DNA of 21,905 nt from Streptomyces sp. NRRL WC-3549 (GCF_000721935.1 NZ_KL585385.1:135739-157643); one strand, 5' to 3'. Shown: positions 8,472-17,241, counted from the stretch's first letter. Numbers and translations are program-made. The notes: generated from the letters alone by a model not told the origin.

Positions 8472-8477
8472 TACGGT
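8472..8477 (+). promoter_or_regulatory. -10 box TACGGT before GTG 8484
   Basis: TACGGT ends 6 nt before GTG 8484 and there is no Shine-Dalgarno sequence, suggesting a leaderless mRNA. The same hexamer serves radA on the other strand. An inverted repeat AGGGC-TCC-GCCCT (8451-8463) just upstream could be an operator. Confidence 0.5.
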
Positions 8478-8483
8478 CACAAG

Positions 8484-10220
8484 GTGACGAGCAGCAGGCT
8501 GGAGACCCCCACACACACCACCGGCGCACACCGGGCGCATCACCGCGCGTCCCGCTCATCGGCGCAGCGATCGTCCGCCCATGACGACCCGTACCTCGAC
8601 GGCCTGTTCACCTACTGCCTTTCCGTGCTGTGCGACCACGAGGCGGCGACCGAGGCGCTGGGCGCGGTCCTCGCGATCGCGGAACGGCAGCACGGCCGGT
8701 GCCCCGCGGCCGAGGAGGAACGTAAATCCTGGCTGTACGCACTGGCCAGGTGGACGTGTCTGCGCACCCTCACCGAGCAGAAGCGGGGGCGCCAGGCGCA
8801 TCGCCGCCCGCCGGCGCACGCCCCCCGAGGCACCCCGGAGGAGGCGGTCGCCCCGGACCCCGCGGAGTCCCCGGCGGCCGAAGCGCGCCGGCGGGAACTC
8901 GCCCAGCTCGCCTGGCCGGAGGCCGCGGGCACCACCCCCGAACAGCGCGAGGCGCTGGAACTCGCGGTGCGCCACCGCCTCACCCCGCGCGCCGTCGCCG
9001 CCGTCCTGGGCCTCGAACAGGGCACCGCCCGCGAACTCCTGGCCGCCGCGGCCTGCGAGGTGGAACGGACGCGCGCCGCGCTCGCGGTCGTCGAGACGGG
9101 GAACTGCGCCACCGTCACCCGGCTCACCGGCACCCACCAGGTGCTGCTCTCCTCGGCCCTGCGCCGGGAGCTCGTCCGGCACGTCGACGACTGCCCCCGC
9201 TGCCGCCACGCCGCCGAACGGGCCGGCGCCGCCGGGCCGTGGCCGGGCGGCGCCATCACCCCCGCCGCCGCGCTCCCGGTCGTCGAGGCGCCGCGCCCCT
9301 CGGTGCACGTCGCCCTGGTCCAGGCCCGCCGGTCCCGCTCGGGCGCCCCCCGCTTCGGCCGCACGGGCTTCCCCCTGGACCCCAAGGACCACGCCGCCCG
9401 CCGCGACCGGGTGCGCGCCCGGGTCGTGACGACGACCGTCGTGGCCACGGTCGTCGCCGCCCCGGTGATCGCCCTGTGGGCCGCCTACCGGGGGGCACCG
9501 CTGACCGGTGAGGGCCGCGACGGCTCCTCGGTCACCGCGACGGAGGTGGGCGAGCCGGGCAGCCCGTCCGGCGACCCCCGGGACCGCTACGAGAACGCGG
9601 GCAACGCCCGCCCCGACCAGGACGGCCGCTTCACGGACGGCGACCGGCGGCCCGACGTGTCCGCCGAGGTGGTCAGCGTCGGGGCCGCACCGCACGCGGC
9701 CGGCACGCTCAGGATCACCGCGCGCTCCCTTGGCGGCCGTACGGCGATCACCCTCACCGCCACCGGCGGCGAAGCCGTTACCTGGTCGGCCCGCGCCGAC
9801 GCCCCGTGGCTGAGCCTCGACCGAGCGTCCGGCACCCTCGCGCCCGGCCGGTCCACGACGCTGTACGTCCTCGTGGAGCGGACCGCCGAACCCGTCGGCC
9901 CGTGGCGCGCCCGTGTCGTCTTCGCGCCCTTCGGATCAGCGGTGGCGATCACGGGCCAGGGCGCCGCCGCACCGGCCCCCGGGAACCCGGCACCGCGGCC
10001 GGACCCGGCCGACCCGGAGCCCACCACTCCGTCCTCCCCGCCGCCGTCCACCCCCGGCCCGGCCCCGAGCACGCCGGAGCCCCCACGGCCCACGCCGGAC
10101 CCGACCGGTCCGGCCCCGGGCACGCCCGACCCGACACCGCCCCCGGCCGGCGAGCCCTCCGCACCGGCGCCGTCCGACCCGCCGGCCACCCCGGGGGACA
10201 CGGCCTCACCGGCCGGCTGA
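8484..10220 (+). CDS. Sigma-like / zinc anti-sigma-like / BACON membrane fusion protein
   Basis: Protein of 578 aa that I recognise only by parts. Residues 33-100 resemble a degenerate ECF sigma region 2 (DPYLDGLFTYCLSVL, SWLYALARWTCLRTL). Residues 140-200 resemble region 4 with a helix-turn-helix (TPEQREALELAVRHRL, AVAAVLGLEQGTARELL). His233-X3-Cys237-X2-Cys240 (HVDDCPRC) matches the zinc-binding motif of anti-sigma factors (ZAS). One membrane helix follows (314-335, VVTTTVVATVVAAPVIALWAAY). Outside the cell, residues 405-492 look like a BACON domain (AVTWSARADAPWLSLDRASGTLAPG), then a Pro/Thr/Ser/Ala tail (495-578) that may span the wall. GTG 8484 is chosen from the -10 spacing. The N-terminal part keeps the helices but lacks obvious -10-melting residues, so it may bind DNA or polymerase without being a working sigma factor (inference). 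It is divergent from radA. Confidence 0.85.
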   Translation: MTSSRLETPTHTTGAHRAHHRASRSSAQRSSAHDDPYLDGLFTYCLSVLCDHEAATEALGAVLAIAERQHGRCPAAEEERKSWLYALARWTCLRTLTEQKRGRQAHRRPPAHAPRGTPEEAVAPDPAESPAAEARRRELAQLAWPEAAGTTPEQREALELAVRHRLTPRAVAAVLGLEQGTARELLAAAACEVERTRAALAVVETGNCATVTRLTGTHQVLLSSALRRELVRHVDDCPRCRHAAERAGAAGPWPGGAITPAAALPVVEAPRPSVHVALVQARRSRSGAPRFGRTGFPLDPKDHAARRDRVRARVVTTTVVATVVAAPVIALWAAYRGAPLTGEGRDGSSVTATEVGEPGSPSGDPRDRYENAGNARPDQDGRFTDGDRRPDVSAEVVSVGAAPHAAGTLRITARSLGGRTAITLTATGGEAVTWSARADAPWLSLDRASGTLAPGRSTTLYVLVERTAEPVGPWRARVVFAPFGSAVAITGQGAAAPAPGNPAPRPDPADPEPTTPSSPPPSTPGPAPSTPEPPRPTPDPTGPAPGTPDPTPPPAGEPSAPAPSDPPATPGDTASPAG

Positions 10221-10239
10221 CCGCCCGGAGGAGGCCGAA

Positions 10240-10280
10240 GGCCGGGAGGGGCCGCCCGGCCCGGGCGGCCCCTCCCGGCC
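10240..10280. terminator. 18-bp perfect hairpin between convergent genes
   Basis: Arms 10240-10257 and 10263-10280 pair perfectly around loop GGCCC. It lies between the ends of the 8484 gene (10220) and the 10286 gene and can stop transcription from both sides. No T-tract. Confidence 0.8.
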
Positions 10281-10285
10281 GGGTC

Positions 10286-11125
10286 TCAGACCGGGTCGGC
10301 AGGGTGCGGGGCCATCGGGAGCAGCGACGCCAGCCGCTGTTCGCACAGCTCCACCAGCTGGTCGTACGCCTCCTTGCCCATCAGCTCGGTGAGCTCGGGC
10401 CGGTAGGTGACGTACACCGGGTCGCCCGCCCCGTGCGCCGAGGTCGCCGAGGTGCACCACCAGTGCAGGTCGTGCCCGCCCGGGCCCCAGCCGCGCCGGT
10501 CGTACTCCCCGATGGACACCTGGAGCACGCGCGTGTCGTCGGGCCGGTCGATCCAGTCGTACGTACGCCGCACCGGCAGCTGCCAGCAGACGTCGGGCTT
10601 GGTCTCCAGCGGCTCCTTGCCCTCCCGCAGGGCCAGGATGTGCAGCGAGCAGCCCATGCCGCCCGCGAAGCCCGGGCGGTTCTGGAAGATGCAGGACCCC
10701 TCCCAGCGCCGCGTCTGGCGTTCCCCGTCCTCGTCGACGCCGACCCAGCCCGTCTCGGTGCCGACGTCGTGGAACTGCCAGATCTCCGGGGTCAGCCGGG
10801 CCACGTGACCGGCCACCCGCTCCTCGTCGTCCTCGTCCGAGAAGTGCGCGCCCAGCGTGCAGCACCCGTCGTCGGCCCGGCCCGCCTGGATGCCCTGGCA
10901 GCCGCTGCCGAAGACGCACGACCACCGGGACGTCAGCCAGGTCAGATCGCAGCGGAAGACCTGTTCGTCGTCGGCGGGGTCGGGGAACTCGACCCAGGCC
11001 CGAGCGAAGTCGAGCCCCTTCTCGTCGGGCACGTCGGGCCCCTTCTTCTCCGGCTGCCGCATCTCCTGCTTCGTTCTCTGCTTCTTCGTGACTTTGTCCG
11101 GCTTCGCCTTTTTCGTCTTTGGCAC
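10286..11125 (-). CDS. Cys-rich protein of unknown function with Lys-rich N-terminus
   Basis: A 279-aa cytoplasmic protein with no signal peptide or membrane helix. Residues 1-30 are strongly basic ([19 protein letters not shown]). The body holds ten cysteines at 59, 70, 76, 88, 89, 145, 159, 180, 224 and 261. The cluster FGSGCQGIQ...[11 protein letters not shown] and the later [18 protein letters not shown] recall the Cys-CysCys-Cys-Cys layout of YkgJ/UPF0153-type metal-binding domains, so iron-sulfur or zinc binding is plausible but unproven. It is also Trp-rich. GTG 11125 is chosen because a TACCCT -10 box ends 6 nt upstream and no ribosome site is seen. It is a single gene facing the BACON-type gene. 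I believe it is conserved in actinobacteria, from memory only. Confidence 0.85.
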   Translation of the reverse strand: MPKTKKAKPDKVTKKQRTKQEMRQPEKKGPDVPDEKGLDFARAWVEFPDPADDEQVFRCDLTWLTSRWSCVFGSGCQGIQAGRADDGCCTLGAHFSDEDDEERVAGHVARLTPEIWQFHDVGTETGWVGVDEDGERQTRRWEGSCIFQNRPGFAGGMGCSLHILALREGKEPLETKPDVCWQLPVRRTYDWIDRPDDTRVLQVSIGEYDRRGWGPGGHDLHWWCTSATSAHGAGDPVYVTYRPELTELMGKEAYDQLVELCEQRLASLLPMAPHPADPV

Positions 11126-11131
11126 GCGCCC

Positions 11132-11137
11132 AGGGTA
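11132..11137 (-). promoter_or_regulatory. -10 box TACCCT before GTG 11125
   Basis: On the minus strand TACCCT is followed by GGGCGC and then the GTG start, giving a leaderless-type arrangement. No -35 box is evident. Confidence 0.5.
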
Positions 11138-11381
11138 AGTCCGTCACCGCGGCGGCGTTCCCGGCCGGGCCCGTGCGACCTCGTCGGCGGGGCCCCAGGG
11201 CCTGGACCGGTTCGGGGACGGGGAGCCGGGAACCTGCCTCCGGGCGCTTGGGGAGGGCGTCACCCGTGCCGTCCGGACCACCCCCTCGGCCGGGCGGCAC
11301 GCCGGTCCTCGGCTTCCGGGCGGCGTCATGGCCCTTCTCACTTTCGGCCGGTGGGCCTCCGACCCGCCCAGCTGCTGCCCG

Positions 11382-11387
11382 TAGGCT
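11382..11387 (+). promoter_or_regulatory. -10 box TAGGCT before GTG 11394
   Basis: TAGGCT ends 6 nt before GTG 11394 with no Shine-Dalgarno sequence, so a leaderless mRNA is likely. No -35 box is evident. Confidence 0.55.
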
Positions 11388-11393
11388 GTCTTC

Positions 11394-12215
11394 GTGGCAG
11401 ATCCAGTGGTGCGCGTCCCGGGTGCGAAGGTCGCCCTGTCGACGGCCTCGGTCTATCCGGAGTCGACGGCGACGGCCTTCGAGATCGCCGCGCGCCTGGG
11501 CTACGACGGTGTCGAGGTCATGGTCTGGACCGACCCCGTCAGCCAGGACATCGAGGCCCTGCGGCGCCTCTCGGACTACCACCAGGTGCCGATCCTCGCC
11601 GTCCACGCACCCTGCCTGCTGATCACGCAGCGGGTCTGGTCCACCGACCCGTGGGTGAAGCTCCAGCGGGCCAGGGCGGCGGCCGAGAAGCTCGGCGCGT
11701 CGACCGTGGTCGTGCACCCGCCCTTCCGGTGGCAGCGCAACTACGCCCGCGAGTTCGTCGGCGGAATCTGGCGCATGGCCGACGAGACCGACGTCCGGTT
11801 CGCCGTCGAGAACATGTACCCGTGGCGCTACCGGGACCGCGAGATGCTCGCGTACGCCCCCGCCTGGGACGTCACCCAGGACGACTACCGCCACTTCACC
11901 GTCGACCTCTCGCACACCGCGACCGCGCGCACCGACGGCCTGGCCATGGTGGACCGGATGGGCGACCGTCTCGCCCACGTCCACCTCGCCGACGGCAAGG
12001 GGTCCGCCAAGGACGAGCACCTGGTGCCCGGCCGGGGCGACCAGCCCTGTGCCGAACTGCTGGAGCGGCTGGGCCGTACCGGGTTCGGCGGCCATGTCGT
12101 CATCGAGGTCAACACCCGCCGTGCCATGTCGTCGGCCGAACGTGAGGCGGACCTCGCCGAGGCCCTCGCCTTCACCCGGCTGCACCTGGCGTCCTCGCGG
12201 GCCCCCCGCGGATGA
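11394..12215 (+). CDS. Sugar phosphate isomerase/epimerase-like TIM-barrel protein
   Basis: A 273-aa protein of the AP endonuclease family 2 / xylose isomerase-like TIM-barrel group. These are metal-dependent enzymes acting on sugars, inositols or abasic DNA; the substrate here is unknown. Candidate metal and active-site residues sit at strand ends as in the family: His71 (ILAVHAPC), His108 (VVVHPPF), Glu139 (FAVENMY), Asp171 and His174 (TVDLSHT), His195/His197 (AHVHLADG) and Glu238 (VVIEVN). The C-terminal [15 protein letters not shown] stretch is typical of the isomerase branch. GTG 11394 follows a leaderless -10 box. The last 4 bp overlap the start of the TetR gene (ATGA), so the two are co-transcribed and translationally coupled. 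Confidence 0.87.
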   Translation: MADPVVRVPGAKVALSTASVYPESTATAFEIAARLGYDGVEVMVWTDPVSQDIEALRRLSDYHQVPILAVHAPCLLITQRVWSTDPWVKLQRARAAAEKLGASTVVVHPPFRWQRNYAREFVGGIWRMADETDVRFAVENMYPWRYRDREMLAYAPAWDVTQDDYRHFTVDLSHTATARTDGLAMVDRMGDRLAHVHLADGKGSAKDEHLVPGRGDQPCAELLERLGRTGFGGHVVIEVNTRRAMSSAEREADLAEALAFTRLHLASSRAPRG

Positions 12216-12838
12216 GCACCGGCGACGCGGACGGCCCGGCCCCCCGGCGCCGCGGGCGCCCCTCCCGTACGGAGGGGCCGGGCGGCCCCGACGCACGGAG
12301 CCGGATCCTCCAGGCGGCCCGTGCCCAGTTCGCCGAACGCGGCTACGACAAGACGTCGGTGCGCGCCATCGCCAAGGCGGCGGACGTCGACGCCGCCCTC
12401 GTCCACCACTACTTCGGCACCAAGGACGAGGTCTTCGCGGCGGCCGTCGAGCTCTCCTTCGAACCCGCGCTCGCCCTCCGCGAGATCCTCGGCGGCCCCG
12501 CCGGGGGCCTGGGCGAACGGCTGGCCCGCTACTTCATCGGGATCTGGGAGAACCCGGTCTCCCGGGGGCCCCTGCTGGCCGTCCTGCGCTCGGCGCTCAC
12601 CCACGAGGCGGCGGCGGACGTACTGCGCGGCTTCGTGCTGCGCCGGCTGCTGGAGCGGATCGCGGCGGAGCTGGACGTGCCCGACCCGACGTTCCGCGCC
12701 GAACTGGCCGCCTCCCACATGATCGGGATCGCCGTCCTGCGGTACGTGGTCCGGGCGGAGCCGCTGGCCTCCGCCGACCCGGAACGGATCGTCGCCATGG
12801 TGGCGCCCACCCTCCAGCGGTACCTCACCGACCGCTGA
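12212..12838 (+). CDS. TetR-family transcriptional regulator
   Basis: A 208-aa repressor-type regulator. The N-terminus is basic and disordered ([10 protein letters not shown]), followed by the TetR DNA-binding domain (residues 29-75: [39 protein letters not shown] with the usual FGTKDEVF after it). The rest is a helical ligand/dimer domain with a TetR C-terminal look ([16 protein letters not shown]). ATG 12212 overlaps the stop of the TIM-barrel gene. Its ligand is unknown. It may control its own unit or nearby genes; a perfect palindrome at 12873-12888 and another at 19161-19184 are candidate operators of unknown owner. Assignment to the family is firm, target is not. Confidence 0.92.
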   Translation: MSTGDADGPAPRRRGRPSRTEGPGGPDARSRILQAARAQFAERGYDKTSVRAIAKAADVDAALVHHYFGTKDEVFAAAVELSFEPALALREILGGPAGGLGERLARYFIGIWENPVSRGPLLAVLRSALTHEAAADVLRGFVLRRLLERIAAELDVPDPTFRAELAASHMIGIAVLRYVVRAEPLASADPERIVAMVAPTLQRYLTDR

Positions 12839-12872
12839 CCGGACGCCGGGTCCTGCTCGTGTGACGGCTGCG

Positions 12873-12888
12873 CCGGTGACGTCACCGG
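12873..12888. repeat. 16-bp perfect palindrome CCGGTGACGTCACCGG
   Basis: Uninterrupted self-complementary sequence 35 bp after the tetR stop. Without a loop it is a poor hairpin and looks more like a dimeric protein site. The binding factor is unknown. Confidence 0.6.
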
Positions 12889-12949
12889 GGCCCGGAAGCA
12901 GGGGTACGCGGCCCCGGCCACGGTGCATGCCCGGTGCCCCCAGGCGCTC

Positions 12950-12969
12950 CCGGCCCGGTGACGGGCCGG
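12950..12969 (+). terminator. Hairpin after the tetR gene
   Basis: Arms CCGGCCCG and CGGGCCGG pair perfectly around loop GTGA. It lies 112 bp past the tetR stop and 135 bp before ilvD, so it probably ends the TIM-barrel/tetR transcript. Confidence 0.5.
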
Positions 12970-13029
12970 CGGGAAAGTACCGCAGACGCCGCCTCCCGCC
13001 CACCCAGCGAGCACCTCATCCCGCATAAC

Positions 13030-13042
13030 GGACAGTGTGTCC
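13030..13042. repeat. Inverted repeat GGACA-GTG-TGTCC in ilvD upstream region
   Basis: Perfect 5-bp arms with a 3-bp centre, 63 bp before the ilvD start and about 20 bp before a possible -10 box TACGCT (13063-13068). It could be an operator for ilvD control; short enough to be chance. Confidence 0.35.
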
Positions 13043-13104
13043 AGATCTTGGCACCGGAGGCGTACGCTCGGAGGCAGTCTTTTCTGTCGAAGGAGCGAGC
13101 GACG

Positions 13105-14955
13105 ATGCCCCTGCTGAGGTCCCGCACTGTCACCCACGGCCGCAACATGGCGGGCGCCCGCGCCCTTATGCGGGCGTCCGGCGTAGCGAGCGAGGACATC
13201 GGCAAGCCGATCATCGCGGTGGCCAACTCCTTCACCGAGTTCGTGCCCGGCCACACCCACCTCGCCCCCGTCGGCCGGATCGTCTCCGAGGCGATCAAGG
13301 CGGCGGGCGCGGTGCCCCGCGAGTTCAACACCGTCGCGGTCGACGACGGCATCGCCATGGGCCACGGCGGCATGCTCTACAGCCTGCCCTCCCGCGACCT
13401 CATCGCGGACAGCGTCGAGTACATGGTCGAGGCCCACTGCGCCGACGCCCTGATCTGCATCTCCAACTGCGACAAGATCACCCCGGGCATGCTGATGGCC
13501 GCGATGCGCCTCAACATCCCCACCGTCTTCGTCTCCGGCGGCCCGATGGAGGCCGGCAAGGCCACCCTCGTCGACGGCACGGTCCGCAAGCTCGACCTGG
13601 TCAACGCGATCAGCGACGCGGTCGACGAGAGCGTCTCCGACGAGGACATCCTCCGCATCGAGGAGAACGCCTGCCCCACCTGCGGCAGCTGCTCCGGCAT
13701 GTTCACCGCCAACTCGATGAACTGCCTGACCGAGGTCCTCGGCCTCTCCCTGCCCGGCAACGGCTCGGTCCTGGCCACGCACACCGCCCGCAAGGCGCTG
13801 TACGAGGAGGCCGGCCGCACGGTCGTGGAGATCACCAAGCGCTACTACGAGCAGGACGACGAGAGCGTCCTGCCGCGTTCCATCGGCACCCGCGCCGCGT
13901 TCGACAACGCCATGGCGCTGGACATCGCCATGGGCGGGTCGACCAACACGATCCTGCACCTGCTCGCCGCCGCGGAGGAGGCCGAGCTGGCGTACGACCT
14001 CGACGACATCAACGAGGTCTCGCGCCGGGTGCCCTGTCTGTCGAAGGTGGCCCCCAACGTCGCACCCGGCGGCACGTACTACATGGAGGACGTCCACCGG
14101 GCGGGCGGCATCCCGGCCCTCCTCGGCGAGCTGCACCGCGGCGGTCTGCTCAACGAGGACGTGCACGCGGTGCACTCCGACAGCCTCGCCGAGTGGCTGA
14201 AGGACTGGGACGTCCGCGGCGGCTCCCCGTCCCCCGAGGCCGTCGAGCTCTGGCACGCCGCCCCGGGCTGTGTCCGCAGCGCGACCGCCTTCTCGCAGTC
14301 CGAGCGCTGGGTCACCCTCGACCTGGACGCGGCCGGCGGCTGCATCCGCGACCTGGAGCACGCGTACTCCAAGGACGGCGGCCTCGCGGTCCTCAAGGGG
14401 AACCTCGCCGTGGACGGCTGTGTCGTCAAGACGGCGGGCGTCGACGAGTCGATCTGGACCTTCGAGGGACCGGCCGTCGTGTGCGAGTCGCAGGAGGACG
14501 CCGTCGACAAGATCCTCCGCAAGGAGATCAAGGAGGGCGACGTCGTCGTCATCCGCTACGAGGGCCCGCGCGGTGGCCCCGGCATGCAGGAGATGCTCTA
14601 CCCCACGTCCTTCCTGAAGGGCCGCGGCCTCGGCAAGGCCTGCGCGCTGGTCACCGACGGCCGGTTCTCCGGCGGTACCTCGGGCCTGTCCATCGGGCAC
14701 GCCTCTCCCGAGGCCGCCTCCGGCGGCACGATCGCGCTCGTCGAGGACGGCGACCGGATCAGCATCGACATCCCCGGCCGCTCGATCGAACTCCTCGTGC
14801 CGGAGGCGGAGCTCGCCGCCCGCCGCGAGGCGCTGAACGGGGTGTACGCGCCGAAGAACCGCGACCGCAAGGTCTCGGCCGCCCTGCGCGCCTACGCCGC
14901 GATGGCGACGAGCGCCGACCGCGGCGCGGTCCGGGACGTCTCCAAGCTCGCCTGA
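13105..14955 (+). CDS. ilvD: Dihydroxy-acid dehydratase (IlvD)
   Basis: Iron-sulfur enzyme of valine, leucine and isoleucine synthesis that dehydrates 2,3-dihydroxy acids to 2-oxo acids. At 616 aa it equals the E. coli-type enzyme. Family segments are clear: [13 protein letters not shown] (41-53), [21 protein letters not shown] (78-97), the cluster and metal site [11 protein letters not shown] (120-130, Cys122), and [18 protein letters not shown] (189-205, Cys190, Cys193, Cys196). Later ones are [10 protein letters not shown] and the C-terminal [16 protein letters not shown] plus [24 protein letters not shown] 13105 follows AAGGAG by 9 nt, and the upstream extension to 12934 lacks coding character. 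It stands alone, with a convergent kinase gene downstream. Assignment is firm. Confidence 0.97.
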   Translation: MPLLRSRTVTHGRNMAGARALMRASGVASEDIGKPIIAVANSFTEFVPGHTHLAPVGRIVSEAIKAAGAVPREFNTVAVDDGIAMGHGGMLYSLPSRDLIADSVEYMVEAHCADALICISNCDKITPGMLMAAMRLNIPTVFVSGGPMEAGKATLVDGTVRKLDLVNAISDAVDESVSDEDILRIEENACPTCGSCSGMFTANSMNCLTEVLGLSLPGNGSVLATHTARKALYEEAGRTVVEITKRYYEQDDESVLPRSIGTRAAFDNAMALDIAMGGSTNTILHLLAAAEEAELAYDLDDINEVSRRVPCLSKVAPNVAPGGTYYMEDVHRAGGIPALLGELHRGGLLNEDVHAVHSDSLAEWLKDWDVRGGSPSPEAVELWHAAPGCVRSATAFSQSERWVTLDLDAAGGCIRDLEHAYSKDGGLAVLKGNLAVDGCVVKTAGVDESIWTFEGPAVVCESQEDAVDKILRKEIKEGDVVVIRYEGPRGGPGMQEMLYPTSFLKGRGLGKACALVTDGRFSGGTSGLSIGHASPEAASGGTIALVEDGDRISIDIPGRSIELLVPEAELAARREALNGVYAPKNRDRKVSAALRAYAAMATSADRGAVRDVSKLA

Positions 14956-14977
14956 CCCCCCGGCCCGTTCCGTCCGG

Positions 14978-15005
14978 CCCCGTCCGCTGTCACCAGCGGG
15001 CGGGG
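14978..15005. terminator. Hairpin between convergent ilvD and kinase genes
   Basis: Arms 14978-14989 and 14994-15005 form 12 pairs including one G-U, around loop TCAC. It overlaps the last codons of the kinase gene and lies 22 bp after the ilvD stop. Confidence 0.6.
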
Positions 15006-17155
15006 TCGTTCCCGTCCACGGCGAAGACCGAACCGTCCGGCGCGGTCCCCACGACGGTCCGGCCGAGCACCACGGGGGCGGGCAGCGACGAGGCGTGGCC
15101 GAGTCTCCCGTCCCGCAGCCGCGGGCGCGTCTGCCCGAGCAGCGTGCCGCGCGCCGTGTCGACGGCCAGCAGCCGCCCGTCGGCCGCCGAGAAGTACAGC
15201 CGGCCGCCGTCCGGGCCGAGCACGGGCGCCGAGGTCAGCCCGACGGCCGTCTCCAGCCGCCACCGCTCGGCCTTCCCGGCACCCGCGCGGACGTCGACGG
15301 CCAGCAGCGTGCCGCCGCGTTCCAGCAGCAGGGCGGTGTCCCCGGCCACCACGACCGCGGGTCCGTACATCCGGAAGGGCAGCGCCACTCGCGTCGTGCC
15401 GTGCGACTCCGGGTCGTAACGCACCAGCGCCGTGGTCTGCGCACGCTCGTTCGCGGACGTCAGCACCAAGGCCCCGCCGGAGCTCCCGACCGGGGTGAGC
15501 AGCCCGTCCAGCCGGCTCTGCCACGCCGTCCCCCCGGTCCGCGCGTCGAGCGCCGTGACCAGGGTCGTGGCGCCGTCGGGGGCGTACTCGAAGAGGTAGG
15601 CGACCCCCGACACCTCGTCGTACCAGCCATAGCCCGGCCGCGGGTGCCCGGGCACGGCGTGCCGCCACAGGGACGCGCCGGTCGCCGCGTCGAGCCCTTC
15701 GGCCGTACCGTCCTGACGCGCCATCAGCAGGGTGCCGCCCGCGGGGAACGGGACGTCGAGGTAGCCGGAGAGGTCCGCGTCCCAGAGCTCCGCGCCCCCG
15801 TCGGCGGCGTACGCCCGCAGCTCGCCGCCCGGCCGCGCGGTGTACACCGTGCCCCCGGCGGCCGTGCCCACCGTCGGCGCCTCCTTCCCGGTGTCCTCGT
15901 GCGACCAGACCACCCGGCCGTCCGACGGTGCCAGCCGGGCCGTACCGGACCCGGCGGCCACGCAGTACAGGACCGGATCCGCACCGGCCGTGGAGGCGCG
16001 GCACGACGGCGACGAACCGTCCGCCGCCCGCAGCGGTGTCCGCCAGGGCGCGAAGGAGGCCGGCCGCTCCGCCGTCCCGGCCGGTTCCGGCGTGTCCGGG
16101 CCGCCCCCCGCGCCGGCCGCCCAGAAGGCCCCCGAGACCAGCAGTGCCAGCGCCGCGGCCGCGACGACGAGCCGCCGCCCGGGCCGCCGGCCGCCTCTGC
16201 CGCCGCCCGTCCCGGACGGCAGCCCGTCCGGCGCCCGCACACGGGTGGACGCCTCCGCGCCCTTCGCCCCCACGGCGGACTCGACGGCGGCCGGGCGCCG
16301 CTGCGCCGGTATGAACGCGGTGGCCTCGTACGACGGAGGGCGCAGCGCCGCCATGATCTCGTCGGGGGTGGGGCGCAGGTCCGGGTCCTTCGCCAGGCAC
16401 CGGGCCACCAGCGGCGCGAGGTCCGCGGGCACCCCCGTCAGATCGGCCTCGTCGTGCACCACCTGGTAGGCCACGATGTACGGGCTGTCCGAGTCGAACG
16501 GCCCCCGGCCGGTCGCCGCGTGGACCAGCACGGCCCCCAGCGCGAACACGTCCGCGGCCGGCCCCACCTCCCGGGGCCGCTGGAACTGCTCGGGCGCCAT
16601 GTAGGGCGGCGACCCGATCAGCTTCCCGGTCTCGGTGCGCAGATCGCTGTCGTACGGGCGGGAGATCCCGAAGTCGATGACCTTCGGACCGGAGTCGGGG
16701 AGCAGGACGTTGCTCGGCTTGAGGTCCCGGTGGACGACACCAGCACGATGGATGTCGCGCAGCGCCTCGGCGAGACCGGCCGTCAGCCGGCGCAGCTCCG
16801 CAGGGCTCATCGGGCCGTTCCGCTTCACCTGCTCGGAGAGGGTCGGACCAGGCACGTACAGGGTGGCCATCCAGGGCAGCGCCGCCCCGGGATCGGCGTC
16901 GACGACCGGCGCGGTGAACGCCCCGCTGACCCGCCGCGCGGCCGCCACCTCCTGGTGGAAACGCGCCCTGAACTCGGGGTCGGCCGCATGCCGGCGGTGC
17001 ACCACCTTCACCGCGAGCTGGAGCCCGGAGGCCGAGCGCGCCAGGTGCACGACCCCCATGCCACCCGCGCCGAGGCGCGCATCGAGCCGGTACTGCCCGG
17101 CGTACTCAGGATGCTCCGCTTCCGGATCCGGTCCGGCCCCTCGCAGCGGCGGCAT
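14990..17155 (-). CDS. Membrane Ser/Thr protein kinase with PQQ-type propeller sensor
   Basis: Hanks-type kinase of 721 aa. The cytoplasmic kinase domain (22-270) has the P-loop GAGGMG (29-34), Lys50 (LAVKVV), catalytic loop HRDLKPSN (142-149, Asp144), DFG (161-163) and APEQ (187-190). A Pro/Ala-rich juxtamembrane linker leads to one membrane helix (about 329-347, LVVAAAALALLVSGAFWAAG). The outer part (380-720) has repeats of the form GxVxWSH..., DAATGASLWR, DARTGGTAWQ, VDTARGTLLG typical of PQQ-like beta-propeller blades. Such kinases are thought to sense envelope ligands; the ligand is unknown. Start: ATG 17155 follows a GGGGGTGGG ribosome-like site and removes a basic non-conserved extension to 17194. 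A TAGGCT box (17197-17202) could be its -10. It is divergent from the SH3 gene. Confidence 0.92.
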   Translation of the reverse strand: MPPLRGAGPDPEAEHPEYAGQYRLDARLGAGGMGVVHLARSASGLQLAVKVVHRRHAADPEFRARFHQEVAAARRVSGAFTAPVVDADPGAALPWMATLYVPGPTLSEQVKRNGPMSPAELRRLTAGLAEALRDIHRAGVVHRDLKPSNVLLPDSGPKVIDFGISRPYDSDLRTETGKLIGSPPYMAPEQFQRPREVGPAADVFALGAVLVHAATGRGPFDSDSPYIVAYQVVHDEADLTGVPADLAPLVARCLAKDPDLRPTPDEIMAALRPPSYEATAFIPAQRRPAAVESAVGAKGAEASTRVRAPDGLPSGTGGGRGGRRPGRRLVVAAAALALLVSGAFWAAGAGGGPDTPEPAGTAERPASFAPWRTPLRAADGSSPSCRASTAGADPVLYCVAAGSGTARLAPSDGRVVWSHEDTGKEAPTVGTAAGGTVYTARPGGELRAYAADGGAELWDADLSGYLDVPFPAGGTLLMARQDGTAEGLDAATGASLWRHAVPGHPRPGYGWYDEVSGVAYLFEYAPDGATTLVTALDARTGGTAWQSRLDGLLTPVGSSGGALVLTSANERAQTTALVRYDPESHGTTRVALPFRMYGPAVVVAGDTALLLERGGTLLAVDVRAGAGKAERWRLETAVGLTSAPVLGPDGGRLYFSAADGRLLAVDTARGTLLGQTRPRLRDGRLGHASSLPAPVVLGRTVVGTAPDGSVFAVDGNDPARW

Positions 17156-17196
17156 CGCCCACCCCCGTGTGTTTCGTGCGCAAGCGCGACGCACGG

Positions 17197-17202
17197 AGCC
17201 TA
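17197..17202 (-). promoter_or_regulatory. Possible -10 box TAGGCT for the kinase gene
   Basis: On the minus strand TAGGCT lies 41 nt before ATG 17155, leaving a leader of about 35 nt with a G-rich ribosome site. No good -35 is seen. Confidence 0.35.
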
Positions 17203-17235
17203 GTCGATGGTGCGTGCGAGAACGCCGGAGCTTGT

Positions 17236-17241
17236 TAGCCT
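17236..17241 (+). promoter_or_regulatory. Possible -10 box TAGCCT for the SH3 gene
   Basis: TAGCCT lies 40 nt before ATG 17282; the ribosome site GGGGGGAG is at 17269-17276. No clear -35. Confidence 0.35.

Larger units (their letters stand above)
11126..11393. other. Intergenic between divergent genes
   Basis: No gene is supported; open frames crossing it have poor codon usage. It holds a -10 box at each end, one for each gene. A small inverted repeat CCAGG-G-CCTGG lies near 11202-11212. Nothing else is seen. Confidence 0.45.
12839..13104. other. Intergenic upstream of ilvD
   Basis: No gene is seen. It carries a 16-bp palindrome, a terminator-like hairpin for the tetR unit, a small inverted repeat near 13036, a possible -10 box TACGCT (13063-13068) and the ilvD ribosome site AAGGAG (13090-13095). 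Confidence 0.5.

Noticed and set aside
9806..12145. 779-aa plus-strand frame across three genes
   Set aside because: Runs through the BACON-type gene, an opposite-strand gene and the TIM-barrel gene in wrong frames.
13035..15419. 794-aa plus-strand frame over ilvD
   Set aside because: Out of frame with clear IlvD; Arg-rich shadow.
15095..17203. 702-aa plus-strand frame opposite the kinase gene
   Set aside because: Shadow of the kinase/PQQ frame, no recognisable domain.
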